This document shows, in pieces, positions 11,414-23,429 of a DNA stretch of 64,000 nt. Source of the DNA: Zea mays (Eukaryota; Streptophyta; Magnoliopsida; Poales; Poaceae). The notes beneath the pieces were generated by a model. It searched no databases. It saw only the letters and a program-made list of their open reading frames with translations, and was not told where the DNA came from. Location: contig NC_050104.1 in the NCBI RefSeq assembly GCF_902167145.1, forward strand, positions 112,355,849 to 112,419,848. The letters run 5' to 3'. Both the position numbers and the translations under genes were made by a program. Numbering within the stretch: the first letter of the stretch is position 1; every line of letters begins with the position of its first letter.

Positions 11414-12238
11414 GCCCACCCAGGTGTCGGCTACACTCTTCCACGCACGCTCAAACCTCACCGGAGCTCAGTTCACCGCCGTTTGCCCGTGCGCGGCGTG
11501 TCCGCGGCCACCCGAGCTACTGCCGCCGTAGACCGGCCAGCCCAGCCGTTCCCAACCCTGTCCAACCCTCTGAAACGAGTGTACACGCCCCAGTGAAGCT
11601 CCCCGAGCGAGGAATCGAAGCCTACTTCGCCGGAGAGGCCAGTCCACGGTCGCCGGAGTTCACAACCCCGCCGGAGTGCGTGGACCGGGTAAATCACTGA
11701 GCCATTTCTCGATTCACTGCACAGATAGCCTCTACATCACCCCAGGAAGCTCACCATGCCGTTGGATTGGACTAGGTCGCCGTGGTTTAGCTGGCACACT
11801 CGCCGCCGACGAGAACACCCGCCTGCGCACGAGGACCGTGCGATTCCGGCCATCCCCGCTGTCGAGCCGTACATCGCTGTGACCGCCAGAGCCTCCCCGA
11901 GCCAACCCTGCCCTTCGCCGGACCTATCTCGCCGCCGGTAAGCCGCGCCACCCTTTTCTTTCCCGCGGGTACTGTTTACATTGGGGGAAGGACTGCGGGT
12001 GAGAGGAAGAGAAGGTCAGGGGGCTTTTTGAACTGTCAGCGACCCAGGGGAACAGTGGCGCAGGGGTAGATTTGTGCAAGTTGATTCAGTCTAAACCCAG
12101 GGACTTTGGTGTAAACTGCTTGTCCAGAAAACCTTTATTAAATCTGAATTTAAATTTGAACAGAACTTTACTAATTCATAACTTCTGTTTTGTTCATCCA
12201 AATTTAGTCAAACCAATTTTGTCAGACTCTAAATAATG

Positions 12239-12243
12239 TAAAC
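12239..12243. repeat. Target-site duplication of Tat copy B (taaac)
   Basis: taaac at 12239-12243 before the 5' LTR is repeated at 24276-24280 after the 3' LTR. Five bases is the length expected for Gypsy integration. Confidence 0.95.
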
Positions 12244-12720
12244 TGTTGGGGCGAAGGCAAAGACGCCACCCTTCGCTCGAGGCCTTCGCTGATAACCGCT
12301 GGTCAGACAGAGACAGAACAGGCAGGGACACCCTTCGCTCCATTCGGCACCAGACGAAGACCGGCGACGAAGTCATCCCGCAGCGCGGCCTCGTTCAGCT
12401 CTGAGGCCCACGCGTGATCTGGCCCATTGTAACGGGCCCTGCGTGGCCGCCTTTGTGTTACGGGCCTAATCTGTAAAGGCATGCTTGTAATTACAGCTTG
12501 TAACCCCGCTTTATGGGAATATTCTGGGGATAAACTAGGTGTCTGAGGGCACATGCGTCCTTAACACAAGGCGCTGGGCACTCAGATACCTATAAATACC
12601 CCCGCACAGTGCCCGTGAGAGGCTAGATGAACAGAGCTATTTTGCCCCCGAGCACGTAACCCTGTTGTCACCACCGTTCACCCTTGTTGGCCTCCTTGCT
12701 GCTGAGAGCAAGTTCCAACA
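12244..12720 (+). repeat. 5' LTR of Tat copy B
   Basis: 477 bp, TGTTGGGG...TTCCAACA. A TATA-like cctataaatac lies at about 12590-12600. Confidence 0.95.
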
Positions 12721-12722
12721 TT

Positions 12723-12738
12723 TGGCGCCCACCGTTCG
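12723..12738 (+). other. Primer binding site, Tat copy B
   Basis: TGGCGCCCACCGTTCG starts two bases after the LTR end. It is the same as in copy A. Confidence 0.75.
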
Positions 12739-12760
12739 TGCTACGACAAGACCACCCGCG

Positions 12761-15700
12761 ATGGCACCCAAGAGAGCTAACCCGAAGGCTGACGAGGCTG
12801 CGAAGGCAGCACTGCTGGCCGCGAGAAAGGGCAAGGCCCTCGCCCTCACCCAATCCACCCACCAAGAGCCCACTGAAGACAACATTCCCCGCACCTGCGA
12901 AGACGACACCTTCCGCACCTGTGGGCCCGAAGGACAATCGCAGCCGCCCCCAGGCTTCGCCCCACTGGAGGGCGCGGATCTCACCGAGGACGGCGAGGTC
13001 CTCGGCGTCTCAACAGAAGAACAGTTACAGCTGCGCGCCCTGCGCCTCAAGAACCGCAATCTCCAGAGGTAGAAAGAGATACTCGAAGCCAAGCGCCAGC
13101 GTGTGTCCGCACTAGCCAAGGTGCGGCAAATGATACGCGACGAGGAGCAGAAGGCCCAAGACCTCGAGCGCGAGATCGCGCTGATGCAGCGCGAAGGCCA
13201 CCTCGGTCTACAGCAAGAGCCACCCCTCCAGCAGCGCGCGCAACCGGAAGACACGCGCGAAGGCCACCGCGGCCTGCAGCATGGCCCACCCCTGCAACAC
13301 CGGGCGCAGCCGGAGAACCCGCGTTTCCCCCAGCATGACTACGCCTTCCAGCACGGCGCGCCATTCCAAGGGGTCAACTACCTCGACGAGCGAAGTCCCC
13401 TGGCACCACACCTCCAAGTGACGCCTTGGCCAGCTAACTTCCGAGCAGGGGCATATCCCAAGTACAACGGCAGCACCGATCCGGCGCAATACATAATGAG
13501 TTATCAAGTCGCCGTTGCATCCGCCGGTGGGGACGACGCCACAATGGCGAAGTCTTTCATCATCGCCCTAGAGGGCCCAGCACTCACCTGGTTCACCAGA
13601 TTGCCTCCGCTGTCCATTGATTCGTGGAGAAGTCTCAGGGACAAGTTCCTTCTCAACTTCCAAGGGTACCGCCCAGACACCGACGCTTTGGCCGAGCTCT
13701 CGCTTTGCAAACAGCTGGAAAAGGAGACTCTGCGGGAGTATTACCGTAAATTCTTAACACTCAAGTCACAGCTGCCCTCCGTCGATGATCAGATCGCTAT
13801 CCACTACGCCATCAGCGGCCTTCGGGCCGGCGTCCTCTACAGCCACTGTATCAGAGATCCACCCAAGAACCTCCAGGAGCTATATCAGCTCTTTGAAAAA
13901 TATGCCAAATCCGAAGAGCTCCACCAGCGCAAGGTTGAGTCACAGCGGAAGCCCAAAGATGCCCCGCAGTCCAGCCGCACGTGGACGAGGACTCCGCAAC
14001 CAGACTCCGGTCGAGATGGCCGCAGTCAACAGCAAGTGCACAACATCGCCAACCAGCAGCCTGCCGCTGACCCCCCTCGTCGCCAGGAATATCCCCCCCA
14101 GGGCCGCGGAAACGGAACTCGTGGCAGGGGCCGAGGGCGCGCGCAGCCGCCGCGCCGGTTCTACTGCCTTTTCCACGGCGAAGACTGCGCCCACCAAACC
14201 AAAGACTGCCCCGAAACGAAGGCCACCAGAGACAGAATGGCGCGGGCGCAGCCAGCCGACAATCCTAGAATTGTCGCGCATAATTACCAGCCACCCCCTC
14301 CACCATATATCCACGCTCCCGCCCCGCATCCACCGCACCACGCTTACCAACACCATCAGGAAGTACAAATCGTACCTCCTCCACCCCCACCACCACACCA
14401 GCAACACCAAAACATCCCCCATGCCCCAAAGCAGGAAGACTTCGCCGATCAACCATATCGCGGAGTCATTCACATGATAACAGGGGGGTCCAGCACTGAC
14501 TTCGACACCAAGCGGCAGAAGCGGGACCACTACCGCAGCATCAACCATGTCGCGGTCATCGGCCCAGTCGTGCAGACGAAGTGGTCCCACATACCGCTAA
14601 CCTTCGATGCACGAGACGTCGACCTGCGCAGCGCCCCCCACATCGACGCTATGGTCATCAATTGCAGCGTGGCAGGCTGGGACCTACACAAAGTCCTAGT
14701 CGACAACGACAGTCAGGTGGACATCATCTTCCTCCACGCCTTCGACCGCATGGGTATAAGCCACAGCCTGCTCAAGCCTTCGGACAATCCGTTGTATGGC
14801 TTCGGCGGCAAAGGCACCTTTCCCGTTGGCAAAATAGAGCTTCCCCTCTCCTTCGGTGTAGCGCCCAATGCCCGAAGTGAGCAAGTAACCTTCGACATTG
14901 TCGACATGGTATATCCGTACAACGCCATCATGGGCCGGGGCTCCATCAATAAGTTCGAAGCTGCCATCCACGGACTGTACCTATGTATGAAGATACCAGG
15001 TCCGCTAGGCGCTATCACGATCTACGGCAACCAGCAGACGGCGCGCAACATAGAGCGGGACTTCGTGCCTGGTCAGAGGAACGTACACTGTCTCACGACC
15101 CAGCGCGAGGTCCCTGCGCCCGCCAGCCCAACCGACAAGCAGCACGAGAAGGCACAGTTGCAGAGCCAAGACGGAACCAAGACTGTTCCCCTTGATCAGG
15201 CCACGCCCAAGCAGACAGTCACTATCAGCGAAGACCTTACGTCACATGAAGAAGAGAAGCTTCTCTGCTGCCTGGCCAAGAATAAAGATGTCTTCGCCTG
15301 GTCCGCCCTAGACCTGGTCGGAGTCAGCCGATCCGTAATTGAGCACAGCTTGGGAATTGACCCTTCGGTGCGACCAAAAAAGCAAAGGCTCCGCAAAATG
15401 TCCGACGAAAAGACAGAGGCCGCCAAGGCGGAAGTGCACCGCCTCCTAGAAGCTAAATTCATCGAGCCAGTGGCTTACCCCACGTGGCTCTCCAATGTCG
15501 TAATGGTGCAGAAAAAAAGCGGGAAATGGCGAATGTGCATAGACTTCACCAGTCTCAATAAGGCCTGCCCGAAGGACAATTTCCCGTTGCCGCGGATCGA
15601 CAAAATAGTCGATAGCGCGGCCGGATGCGAGGTCATGTCACTCCTCGACTGCTTCTCCGGCTATCACCAGATATACATGAAGGAGGAAGACAAGGCTAGC

Positions 15701-18422
15701 ACCAGCTTTATAACACCCTTCGGCACTTATTGCTTCATCAGGATGCCGGAGGGACTCAAGAATGCGGGGTCCACCTTCTCCAGACTCACCAAAACAGTAC
15801 TCGAAGGGCAGGTCGGTAGAAACATATTTACATATGTGGATGACATCGTCGTCGCCAGCAAGAATAAGGAGGACCACCTCGCCGACCTCGCCGAGACATT
15901 CGCGAACAAGCGAGATGCACGACTCCGCCTGAACCCGGAAAAGTGCGTCTTCGGTGTTCGCCAGGGCAAGATATTGGGTTACCTGGTGTCACACCGCGGC
16001 ATCGAGGCCAACCCAACCAAGATCCAGGCCATCGTCGACATGTCGCCTCCTCAGTCCGTCAGGGACGTCCAGCGTCTGACAGGCAGAGTGGCCGCTCTCA
16101 ACAGATTCATCTCCAGGTCCGCCGAGCGAAGTCTCCCCTTCCTCAAAACACTTCGCGGTGCGAAAGACTTCGCTTGGGGGCCGGAGCAAGCAGCGGCCTT
16201 CGCCTCATTAAAACAGTACTTATCGGAGCTGGCCATCCTCACAAGCCCCGACTCCTCGCTCCCCCTATTGCTCTATGTCGTGGCTTCGCCGCACGCGGTC
16301 AGCGCGGCACTGGTGCAGGAGCAGACTGTTGAAGGCACAGTCAGACAATGCCCTGTTTACTATGTCTCTGAAGTCCTGACACCGTCCAAATGCAACATGA
16401 CAGAGCTGGAGAAGATCGCCTAGCAGTTGTTATGTCCTCACGCAAACTGCGCCATTACTTTGAAGCATTCAAGGTCCGAGTCACCTCTGACAGGGGGCTC
16501 GGCGAACTATTCAGAAACCCGGAGGCATCGGTGAGGAGTGCCAAGTGGGCAGCCGAACTCTCCGGCTACCACATCAGCTTCAAGCCCAGGACAGCCATCA
16601 AGTCGCAAGTCCTGGCAGACTTCGTCGTCGACTGGACTGGGCCAGTAGCACAGCCGGACCCGTCCACAGAAAAGGTCTGGACCATCCATTGCGACGGCGC
16701 ATGGTGCCACGCGGGGGCAGGCGTCGCTGCAGTCGTCACCTCACCAACCGGAGTCAAACACAGATATGCAGCACGCCTCAACTTCGCTCTGGAATCCGAC
16801 AAATGCACAAACAATATAGCAGAGTATGAAGCGGTTATCCTCGGCCTCCGCAAGCTAAGGGCCCTCGGAGTCACCACATGTATCATCAAGACAGACTCCA
16901 AGATAGTTGCCGGCCAGGTCGAGAAAGACTATGCAGCAAAAGACCCCGCGCTCATGCAATACCTCGCGGCTATCCGAAGTCTCGAGAGACAGTTCAAGGG
17001 ATTCACCCTGCAGCATGTGGATAGGGCCAAGAACGAGGAGGCCGATGCATTAGCCAAGGCCGCCGCCAGGGGCGAGCCCCTGCCCTCCGACGTGTTCTTT
17101 CACACCATCGGCACGCCAGCCGTCCGGAGCCCCGAAGGGCTCCAAATAACTAATGATAGCGAGGGCCACCGTATAGTCAACCTAATCATGACCGAAGACT
17201 GGCGGGCACCAATAACCCTGTTCCTACAGGGGTACTATCATCCAACTGACGTCAGTGAGGCAAAGCGCCTCAGACATCGAAGCCGGGACTTCGCACTGAT
17301 TGAGGGCCAATTATACAAGAAAGGGGTCAGTCAGCCAATGCTTAAATGCGTCACCGAAACCGAAGGCATGCAGATCCTACGCGAAGTCCACAGTGGCACG
17401 TGCGGCTCGCACGCATGGCCAAGGACCCTGGCTGCCAAGGTGATCCAACAAGGGTTTTACTGGCCTGCAATGATCTGCGCCGCAAATCGGGTCACAAGGT
17501 CCTGCGAAGCCTGCCAGAAGTTCTCTCCTCAGTCAGGCAACCCCTCGCAATATACAAAGTTGATTGCCCATACATGGCCTCTCCAGCGCTGGGGCCTGGA
17601 CATTGTCGGGCCCCTGCCCACCGCTCAGGGGAACCTTAAGTTCGCCTTCGTAGCCGTCGAATACTTCACCAAATGGATTGAAGCGAGGGTTGTTTCCACA
17701 ATCACATCAAAGACTGCCCAAAAATTCTTCTGGCAGAACATCGTTTGCCGCTTCGGAGTACCGTCCGAGCTAACAGTCGACAACGGCAAGCAGTTCGACA
17801 ACCAAGATTTCAAGGATTTTTGTTTCTCCATCGGCACCAAGCTTGCCTTCGCTTCAGTCTATCATCCACAGTCCAACGGGGTCGTGGAGCGTGCCAATGG
17901 GAAAATCTTCACAGCTGTCAAAAAGATGCTCCTCGATGAAAAAAAGGCAGATGGACCGATTTATTGCCGGAGGCAGTCTGGGCGCTAAACACAACCGAGT
18001 GCAGGGCGACCGGGTTCACTCCTTTCCGCCTTCTATACGGATCGGAGGCAATGACCCCGCAAGAAATAAAGCATGGGTCCCCGCGTACAGTTCCGTCAGC
18101 CGTCCCCGACGTGGACGAGCCAACTTCAAAAGACCTCATTGACGGAGACCGGGTCTTCGCCCTACAGGCCCTAAACAAATACCAAGCCCAGACCAAAGCA
18201 TGGCGCGACCACGCAGTCATCCCGAGGGAGTTCAGCGAGGGGGACCTCGTACTCGTCCGAACAGCTCGGACGGAGTCCAAGGGCAAGTTGGAGCCCAAAT
18301 GGGAGGGCCCCTTCATAGTCAAGTCAAAAGCTTCCCCCAGCGCTTACAGGCTCACAACGCCAAATGGCGAGGACCTGGAGCACTCCTGGAACATCGACAA
18401 CCTTCGCAAATTTTTTGTTTGA
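12761..18422 (+). pseudogene. gag-pol of Tat copy B, multiply disrupted
   Basis: Starts MAPKRANPK at 12761. Order: gag (about 13440-13950); a Cys/His motif C-x2-H...H-x3-D-C (about 14163-14208) typical of Tat gag; protease (14700-14725); reverse transcriptase with YVDD (about 15832-15858); the RT-linked RNase H remnant; an added archaeal-type RNase H (about 16680-17060, with D-G-A and N-I-A-E-Y-E motifs); integrase with Zn finger (about 17380-17520) and D,D-35-E core; stop at 18420-18422. Lesions: TAG at 13070-13072 where copy A has CAG; protease Gly to Asp, giving V-D-N-D-S where copy A has V-D-N-G-S; a frameshift at 16421-16423; and a frameshift in the A-run at 17939-17945. Confidence 0.93.
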
Positions 18423-18660
18423 CCCATTTAGGGCTGATTTCGCCCTTGTAATTCGCCGCAAACAATCTCGTACCGGCCCGCACTCTTTTCCTCCCGGGGG
18501 TGAGGTTTTTAACGAGGCGGAGCCATGTAATATATGTGAGAAAAATCCCCCGCAAAAACATGTGTCGAAAAAAGACCGCGACAACGGTCTTCGGCATTCG
18601 ACCAATTCGAAGTCACCGCGAGGCTAAGCGCTAGCCACCCTCGCGTGCGACAAATCCACG
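18423..18660 (+). other. Tat copy B spacer between integrase stop and tandem array
   Basis: Non-coding sequence that degrades into the first 80-bp repeat. No other signal seen. Confidence 0.5.
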
Positions 18661-19498
18661 CAGAAGTCGCCTAAGGGTGCAGCCGGACTAAGCACAACAA
18701 GTGCGAAAAAATCCGATGTCTATCGCGAAGACTATCCGCGCAGAAGTCGCCTAAGGGTGCAGCCGGACTAAGCACAACAAGTGCGAAAAAATCCGATGTC
18801 TATCGCGAAGACTATCCGCGCAGAAGTCGCCTAAGGGTGCAGCCGGACTAAGCACAACAAGTGCGAAAAAATCCGATGTCTATCGCGAAGACTATCCGCG
18901 CAGAAGTCGCCTAAGGGTGCAGCCGGACTAAGCACAACAAGTGCAAAAAAATCCGATGTCTATCGCGAAGACTATCCGCGCAGAAGTCGCCTAAGGGTGC
19001 GGCCGGACTAAGCACAACAAGTGCGAAAAAATCCGATGTCTATCGCGAAGACTATCCGCGCAGAAGTCGCCTAAGGGTGCAGCCGGACTAAGCACAACAA
19101 GTGCGAAAAAATCCGATGTCTATCGCGAAGACTATCCACGCAGAAGTCGCCTAAGGGTGCAGCCGGACTAAGCACAACAAGTGCGAAAAAATCCGATGTC
19201 TATCGCGAAGACTATCCGCGCAGAAGTCGCCTAAGGGTGCAGCCGGACTAAGCACAACAAGTGCGAAAAAATCCGATGTCTATCGCGAAGACTATCCGCG
19301 CAGAAGTCGCCTAAGGGTGCAGCCGGACTAAGCACAACAAGTGCGAAAAAATCCGATGTCTATCGCGAAGACTATCCGCGCAGAAGTCGCCTAAGGGTGC
19401 AGCCAGACTAGCACAACAAGTGCGAAAAAACCCGAAGTCTATCGCAAAGACTCCGCGCAGCAGCCGCCTAAGGGCGCAGCCGAACTAGCACAACAAAA
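18661..19498 (+). repeat. 80-bp tandem repeat array inside Tat copy B
   Basis: Units start at 18661, 18741, 18821, 18901, 18981, 19061, 19141, 19221, 19301 and 19381, then a degenerate partial. The units carry cagaagtcgcctaagg and gtgcgaaaaaatccgatg. The first nine are nearly identical (single-base variants at about 18945, 19001 and 19138), so the array is homogenised. Tandem arrays between pol and the 3' LTR are a known feature of Tat-lineage elements. Confidence 0.96.
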
Positions 19499-19671
19499 GC
19501 AGAAACGATAGCATCAAACCATCCGTGCTAAGAACGACTATAATCATAACAGCACAGCATAACCAACCATACCAGACAAAGGCACACAACGTCCTCGCGG
19601 GCGCAGGCACGCGAGGGCACTTAGCTTCATCGTACAAACCTCTACACATATACAAGCGAGGGCACCACACT

Positions 19672-20142
19672 TTACATCGGCTCAACCTTAGGAATAATTC
19701 CCATCTCTCTATAATTAAATAACATTATCCTAAGCTCCTCACCCGCAAAAAGACTTCGCAGTTCCCCTTCCCCTGTACTCGCAGCAGCCGGCAAAGACAA
19801 CAGTTCCTGCCGACCAGCCCTACCCACACGAAGCCGAGCCCCCTCCTCCGCGCTAACCCTACGTTTTGCAACCGCCCTTCGTCGGCGGCGCCCGGTGCTA
19901 GGGCCTGGCACGTCTGGCGCGTCCGCGGCGTGTGGCGAAGCCTCCGCCGCAGCCACGTCCAAGGCCGCAAAATAATCCAAGTCCTCCTCCGACGACTCCT
20001 CAGTCCACTCAACCGAGCTCCCGGAGTCGGTAAAATCAAAAAACTCAGATGCAAACCCACCATATTCATTCCCACTTTCCGCGGTCGAAGCCGCCAGAAA
20101 CTCAGTAGCAGCGGTTGCGTGCGCAGGCCCAAAATCTTGAAC
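19672..20142 (-). CDS. Reverse-strand ORF or last exon of the Tat accessory gene
   Basis: Open from an acceptor-like GCGCAG (just above 20142) to TAA at 19674-19672, about 156 residues. The N-terminal half is rich in Asp, Glu and Ser. A basic cluster (G-R-R-R-R-R-A-V-A-K-R-R) follows and could be a nuclear localisation signal. It lies directly downstream of the accessory gene on the same strand. The upstream TAA at 20225-20223 overlaps GTAAGG, a good donor hexamer, so splicing could fuse this ORF to exon 4. With the visible donor the reading phase is off by two, so the join is unproven. It could instead be a separate short gene or 3' UTR. Function is unknown. Confidence 0.5.
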   Translation of the reverse strand, partial: VQDFGPAHATAATEFLAASTAESGNEYGGFASEFFDFTDSGSSVEWTEESSEEDLDYFAALDVAAAEASPHAADAPDVPGPSTGRRRRRAVAKRRVSAEEGARLRVGRAGRQELLSLPAAASTGEGELRSLFAGEELRIMLFNYREMGIIPKVEPM

Positions 20143-20222
20143 CTGCGCAGCAACCAAAATTCAGCACAACATCCAAAAAATTCCCCAACCCTAAACAACC
20201 ACTACTCCACCTGCGAAGGCCC

Positions 20223-21622
20223 TTACGCTGCGGGAGCCTCCGCCGTCGGCTCCGCCGCTGCCTCCGCCGTTGTTTCCGCCGCGGGATCTTCAGCACTCAG
20301 CACAGCAGCTGCGGGGGCATCAGGGGCGCCTTCGGCCACCTTCGGGGGCAGGTCTTCGCCGGCCGCAGCGGATGAGGAGGCAGCCGTCGCGATCGCTGCG
20401 GTCTCCGGGGTTGGCTCCAGGGCGACCCCAGTCACAGCCTCCGCAAGGGTCGGCTCCGGGTCTGGCAGCGCGCTGTTCAGAGCCACGAAGTCATCCACCC
20501 GCTCGCCGCGCTCCGCCTAGGACAAGACACACAGATTCAGCAAACACACGCACAGCCCGCATACAGCAAACGCCAAACAAACAACAACGTTACCTGAGCC
20601 CTCGCAGCCTCGGCCCGCTCCCTGACCACCTCACGACCGTACAGACCCCACATCCGGTCATACAGGGCCCCGGCGGATTCCTTCACTACGGGGTCTTCGA
20701 CCTTATAGATATCTCGCTCAAAATCTTCATCCGCCTGGTCGAAGGCCTCATAGTGCCGGCACCCTTCGCGGGAGAGCGCGTTCATCGCCCCCTCGCAGGT
20801 GACCAGGGAGGCGTACGACATCAACCCCCCCCACGACGGCTGGAAGTTCCAGCAGCTCCTCCTGCACCCACTGCAGACAGCGAAGGCCAGGCTCTCGGTC
20901 CGGCACCTCGAAGTCACCGGTCCGCGCACCCAGCTCACGATATGTATCCATAAGCTGCGTGCGCGTCCGTTCGGCCTCCGCATGCATCGCGGCCTCGGCC
21001 TCCTTCGCGCGGCTCTCCAGGGCGGTGAGCCGCTCTTGCAGATGTTCGGCGAGCTCCTTGGCAAGATTGCCCTCCGCCTGCACAGCCTGCCCCTTGGCGA
21101 CGGCCTCGTTGGCTTCCCTCCTCTCCGCCGCCAGTTGGTGCCGGAGGTCAGCCTTCTCCCCCTCCAGGGCGGCCACCCTGTCCGTCAGCTTACGGCACTT
21201 GCTGTCGGAGGCCGACTTCTCACGGACAGCGTCAGCATGTTGTGTCCGAAGTCTCTCGACTTCGGCAGACACAGCTGCCGTGAGGGCCCCCGACGTAGTA
21301 CGGCTGGCGAAGTCAGCCACCTGCAGAGCCGCGACGCAGTACGTAAGGCCGTTGCCCCAAAAGAGGTGGGGGAGAGAGTATAGCTCAGCGGACCTGACTC
21401 AGCGCCTCCGTCGCCTGACTCAGCGCCTCCGTCACTCCCTTCAGCCGGCGGGTCGCTGCGCCCGCCTCGTCCCTGACCACGGCGAGGGCCGACACCTCGC
21501 CTCCGGCGTCAAGGGCCTCGCCCCTCGCCTTCGGCACTATGGCCGCCGTCTCGATCTCCGCGCCAGGCGCAACCATAGCAAGCTGGCCCTCGTCCGACCC
21601 TGCAACGCATCTTCGAGCTAAA

Positions 21623-21698
<76 letters not shown>

Positions 21699-23429
21699 GG
21701 CCAACGACTTACCACCAAGATAGTCGTCTACAGTAATATCGGTGCCGAAGTCGGCAACGCGCTTGCCCGACAACGGCAACGCTCGGGCCGCCTTCGAAGC
21801 CTCCGCCACTCCGCTGGCCGGCGGCACCACCTTCGTTGACTTGGAGCCTCCGGCGCCCGCCGTTGCCTCCGGCGCCTTGCTAGGTGCAGAGGCGCCCGCC
21901 TTCGCCGCCAGCGGCGGCTTGCCTCCGCCGGAGGCCGCAGCCTTCGCCGCCCCCCGCTGCCTCTTCGGCCTAGCTTCATGCAGCCTGACAGCCGCCTGGC
22001 GTTTTTGCGCCGCACCTTGGCGATCCTTGTCCATCACTGCCCACACAACAGCACCGATATTTCGCCCGTAAGGAAAAACTCTCCACTGGTGAACCATACG
22101 AGATGTAAAACAGTCCTCCTCAGCCGCGCAGGGGATAGGAACATTTCTAGGCCAGTAGCCCCCGGTAACCCTCAGCATCCGAGCCGAAGACTCCCGGAGC
22201 TCGGGCGAAGACATCCTTTCCCCCGGGGCCGCACACGTCCTCATCAACTCTCTAGCAAAACCGTCAGACACCCCAAGTCCTCCCATCGCAGTACCTAATT
22301 TTCTCTTTTTCGAGGAACGGGCGGCCGCCGGCGCAGGGTCGTCTCTAGTCTCCACCACCGGTTTCTTCCCGCGGCGGTCCGCTTCGTCTTGACCGGGATA
22401 GCCGTCGTACGGCAGTTGATTTAATTCGAAGACCCTGTTCAAACGGTCATTTGACCCGCGGATATCAAAGCTGTGCTGGCCTTCCGTCCTCGGCACGTAA
22501 CGTCCCACGAGCCACACCGCCAAGTCCTCCGCATCACGCACAAAGGCGGCCGGGTCACGGTTTCGCAAATTCAGTGCGAAGGCAGGACTTCACACCACCC
22601 TTTCTCCGTGAAAAGGCATCTGGCGAGGGCACACCTCGCCCAACGCCCAGTCGTGCGCCAAGGGCCAGACCCCGTACGCCACGAACTCTTCAACTAAATC
22701 ACGCCCACTACTCTGACCGGCGGCGCACCGAAGGGCCCCTTCGTCTGCATCCTCTTCTGCCACTTCAAAGGGCGGATACGCAGAGTAATAATGAGAGCAC
22801 ATCTCAGACACGGGGAGTCCCTCATGGTCTTTGACAGCACCCTCAGCAACGTAAAACCAAAATTCATTCCAATTGCCCCACTTGTTGCGGGCGCACGGAA
22901 CCAACTCCACTACTGGCATTGTGGTCTTGTCGGTCTTCGGCGTGAATGTGCATGACCCGAACTGGGCAACTCCGTCCCCAACCATCCTCTTCTGCCAATG
23001 CAAACAATAATTCTTCGCAAAAACTTCAACCGACGGCTGTCCGCCGTACGAAGTCGTTGCCCAGACATACTTCGCCAGCGCCACCATGGCATTCGGTGTC
23101 AGCTGATGTATTTGAACGTTGAATCTACGCAGGACTTCGCCAACAAACCGGTGCACAGGCAAGCGGAGACCGGCGGCGAAGAACGCCTCGAAAACGACCA
23201 ACTCACCCTCCGGCTCGGGGACTTCCTCCGTCCCCGGAGCACGAGCATCTCCGCCGCCAAAGTAGCCCAACCGCTGCATATCTTCAACGCGGGCTGACGT
23301 CATCCGTGACACACCAAAATCAACAGAGTCGCCGACGCGCAACTCCTCCACCATCAAGCTACTCAACGTCTCCTCAGACGAGGCGGCCGCCGGCGGCGTG
23401 GTGTCGGCGGAAGAAGAGGAGGACGGCAT
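20223..23429 (-). pseudogene. Antisense intron-containing accessory gene of Tat element (Transposase_28 / putative gypsy-type transposon domain)
   Basis: Four exons read on the minus strand: 23429-21713, 21599-21394 (or from 21617), 21320-20594 and 20516-20223. All three introns begin GT and end AG, and the phases match (1, 0, 0). The chosen start is M-P-S-S-S-S-S at 23429, because the ATG at 23582 falls too close to the TATA box at 23589-23600. Exon 1 carries the plant domain seen in putative gypsy-type transposon proteins (V-F-E-A-F-F-A-A-G-L near 23190 and Q-L-T-P-N-A near 23090). Exon 3 is an Ala/Glu/Arg-rich coiled coil. The C terminus is Ala/Pro/Glu-rich. Two lesions: TGA at 22592-22590 in exon 1 and an eight-C run at 20825-20832 in exon 3; with one base fewer the exons total 981 codons. 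Grande, also Tat-type, carries a reverse-strand gene here with its own promoter, so this is probably a relative. Confidence 0.82.
21620..21698. repeat. (TAA)n microsatellite within intron 1 of the antisense gene
   Basis: About 25 perfect taa/ttA units. Read on the minus strand it is a (TTA)n tract ending in TTTTTAG, lying between the GTAAGT donor (21712) and the acceptor. Translation across it gives artefactual poly-Tyr, poly-Ile or poly-Asn. Confidence 0.95.

Larger units (their letters stand above)
10557..12243 (+). repeat. Tekay 3' LTR, left part
   Basis: Begins TGTAACACCTCAGG after the PPT and is cut at 12243 by Tat copy B. It holds U3, a TATA box at 11408 and a GC-rich transcribed leader (about 11440-11937) resembling a grass 5' UTR. 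A donor-like CCG|GTAAGC follows at 11935-11943. ORFs in the GC-rich part run on both strands without conserved domains and are treated as chance. Confidence 0.88.

Noticed and set aside
11219..11941. Several GC-rich ORFs in the Tekay LTR on both strands
   Set aside because: Overlapping frames of equal quality on both strands, no domain, no conserved start. Consistent with a GC-rich leader.
18661..19498. CRISPR-like direct repeats
   Set aside because: The 80-bp units abut with no unique spacers, and the context is a plant LTR retrotransposon. It is a simple tandem array.
21618..22568. Long poly-Tyr, poly-Asn or poly-Ile reading frames
   Set aside because: They come from translating the (TAA)n microsatellite. 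The antisense intron removes this part.
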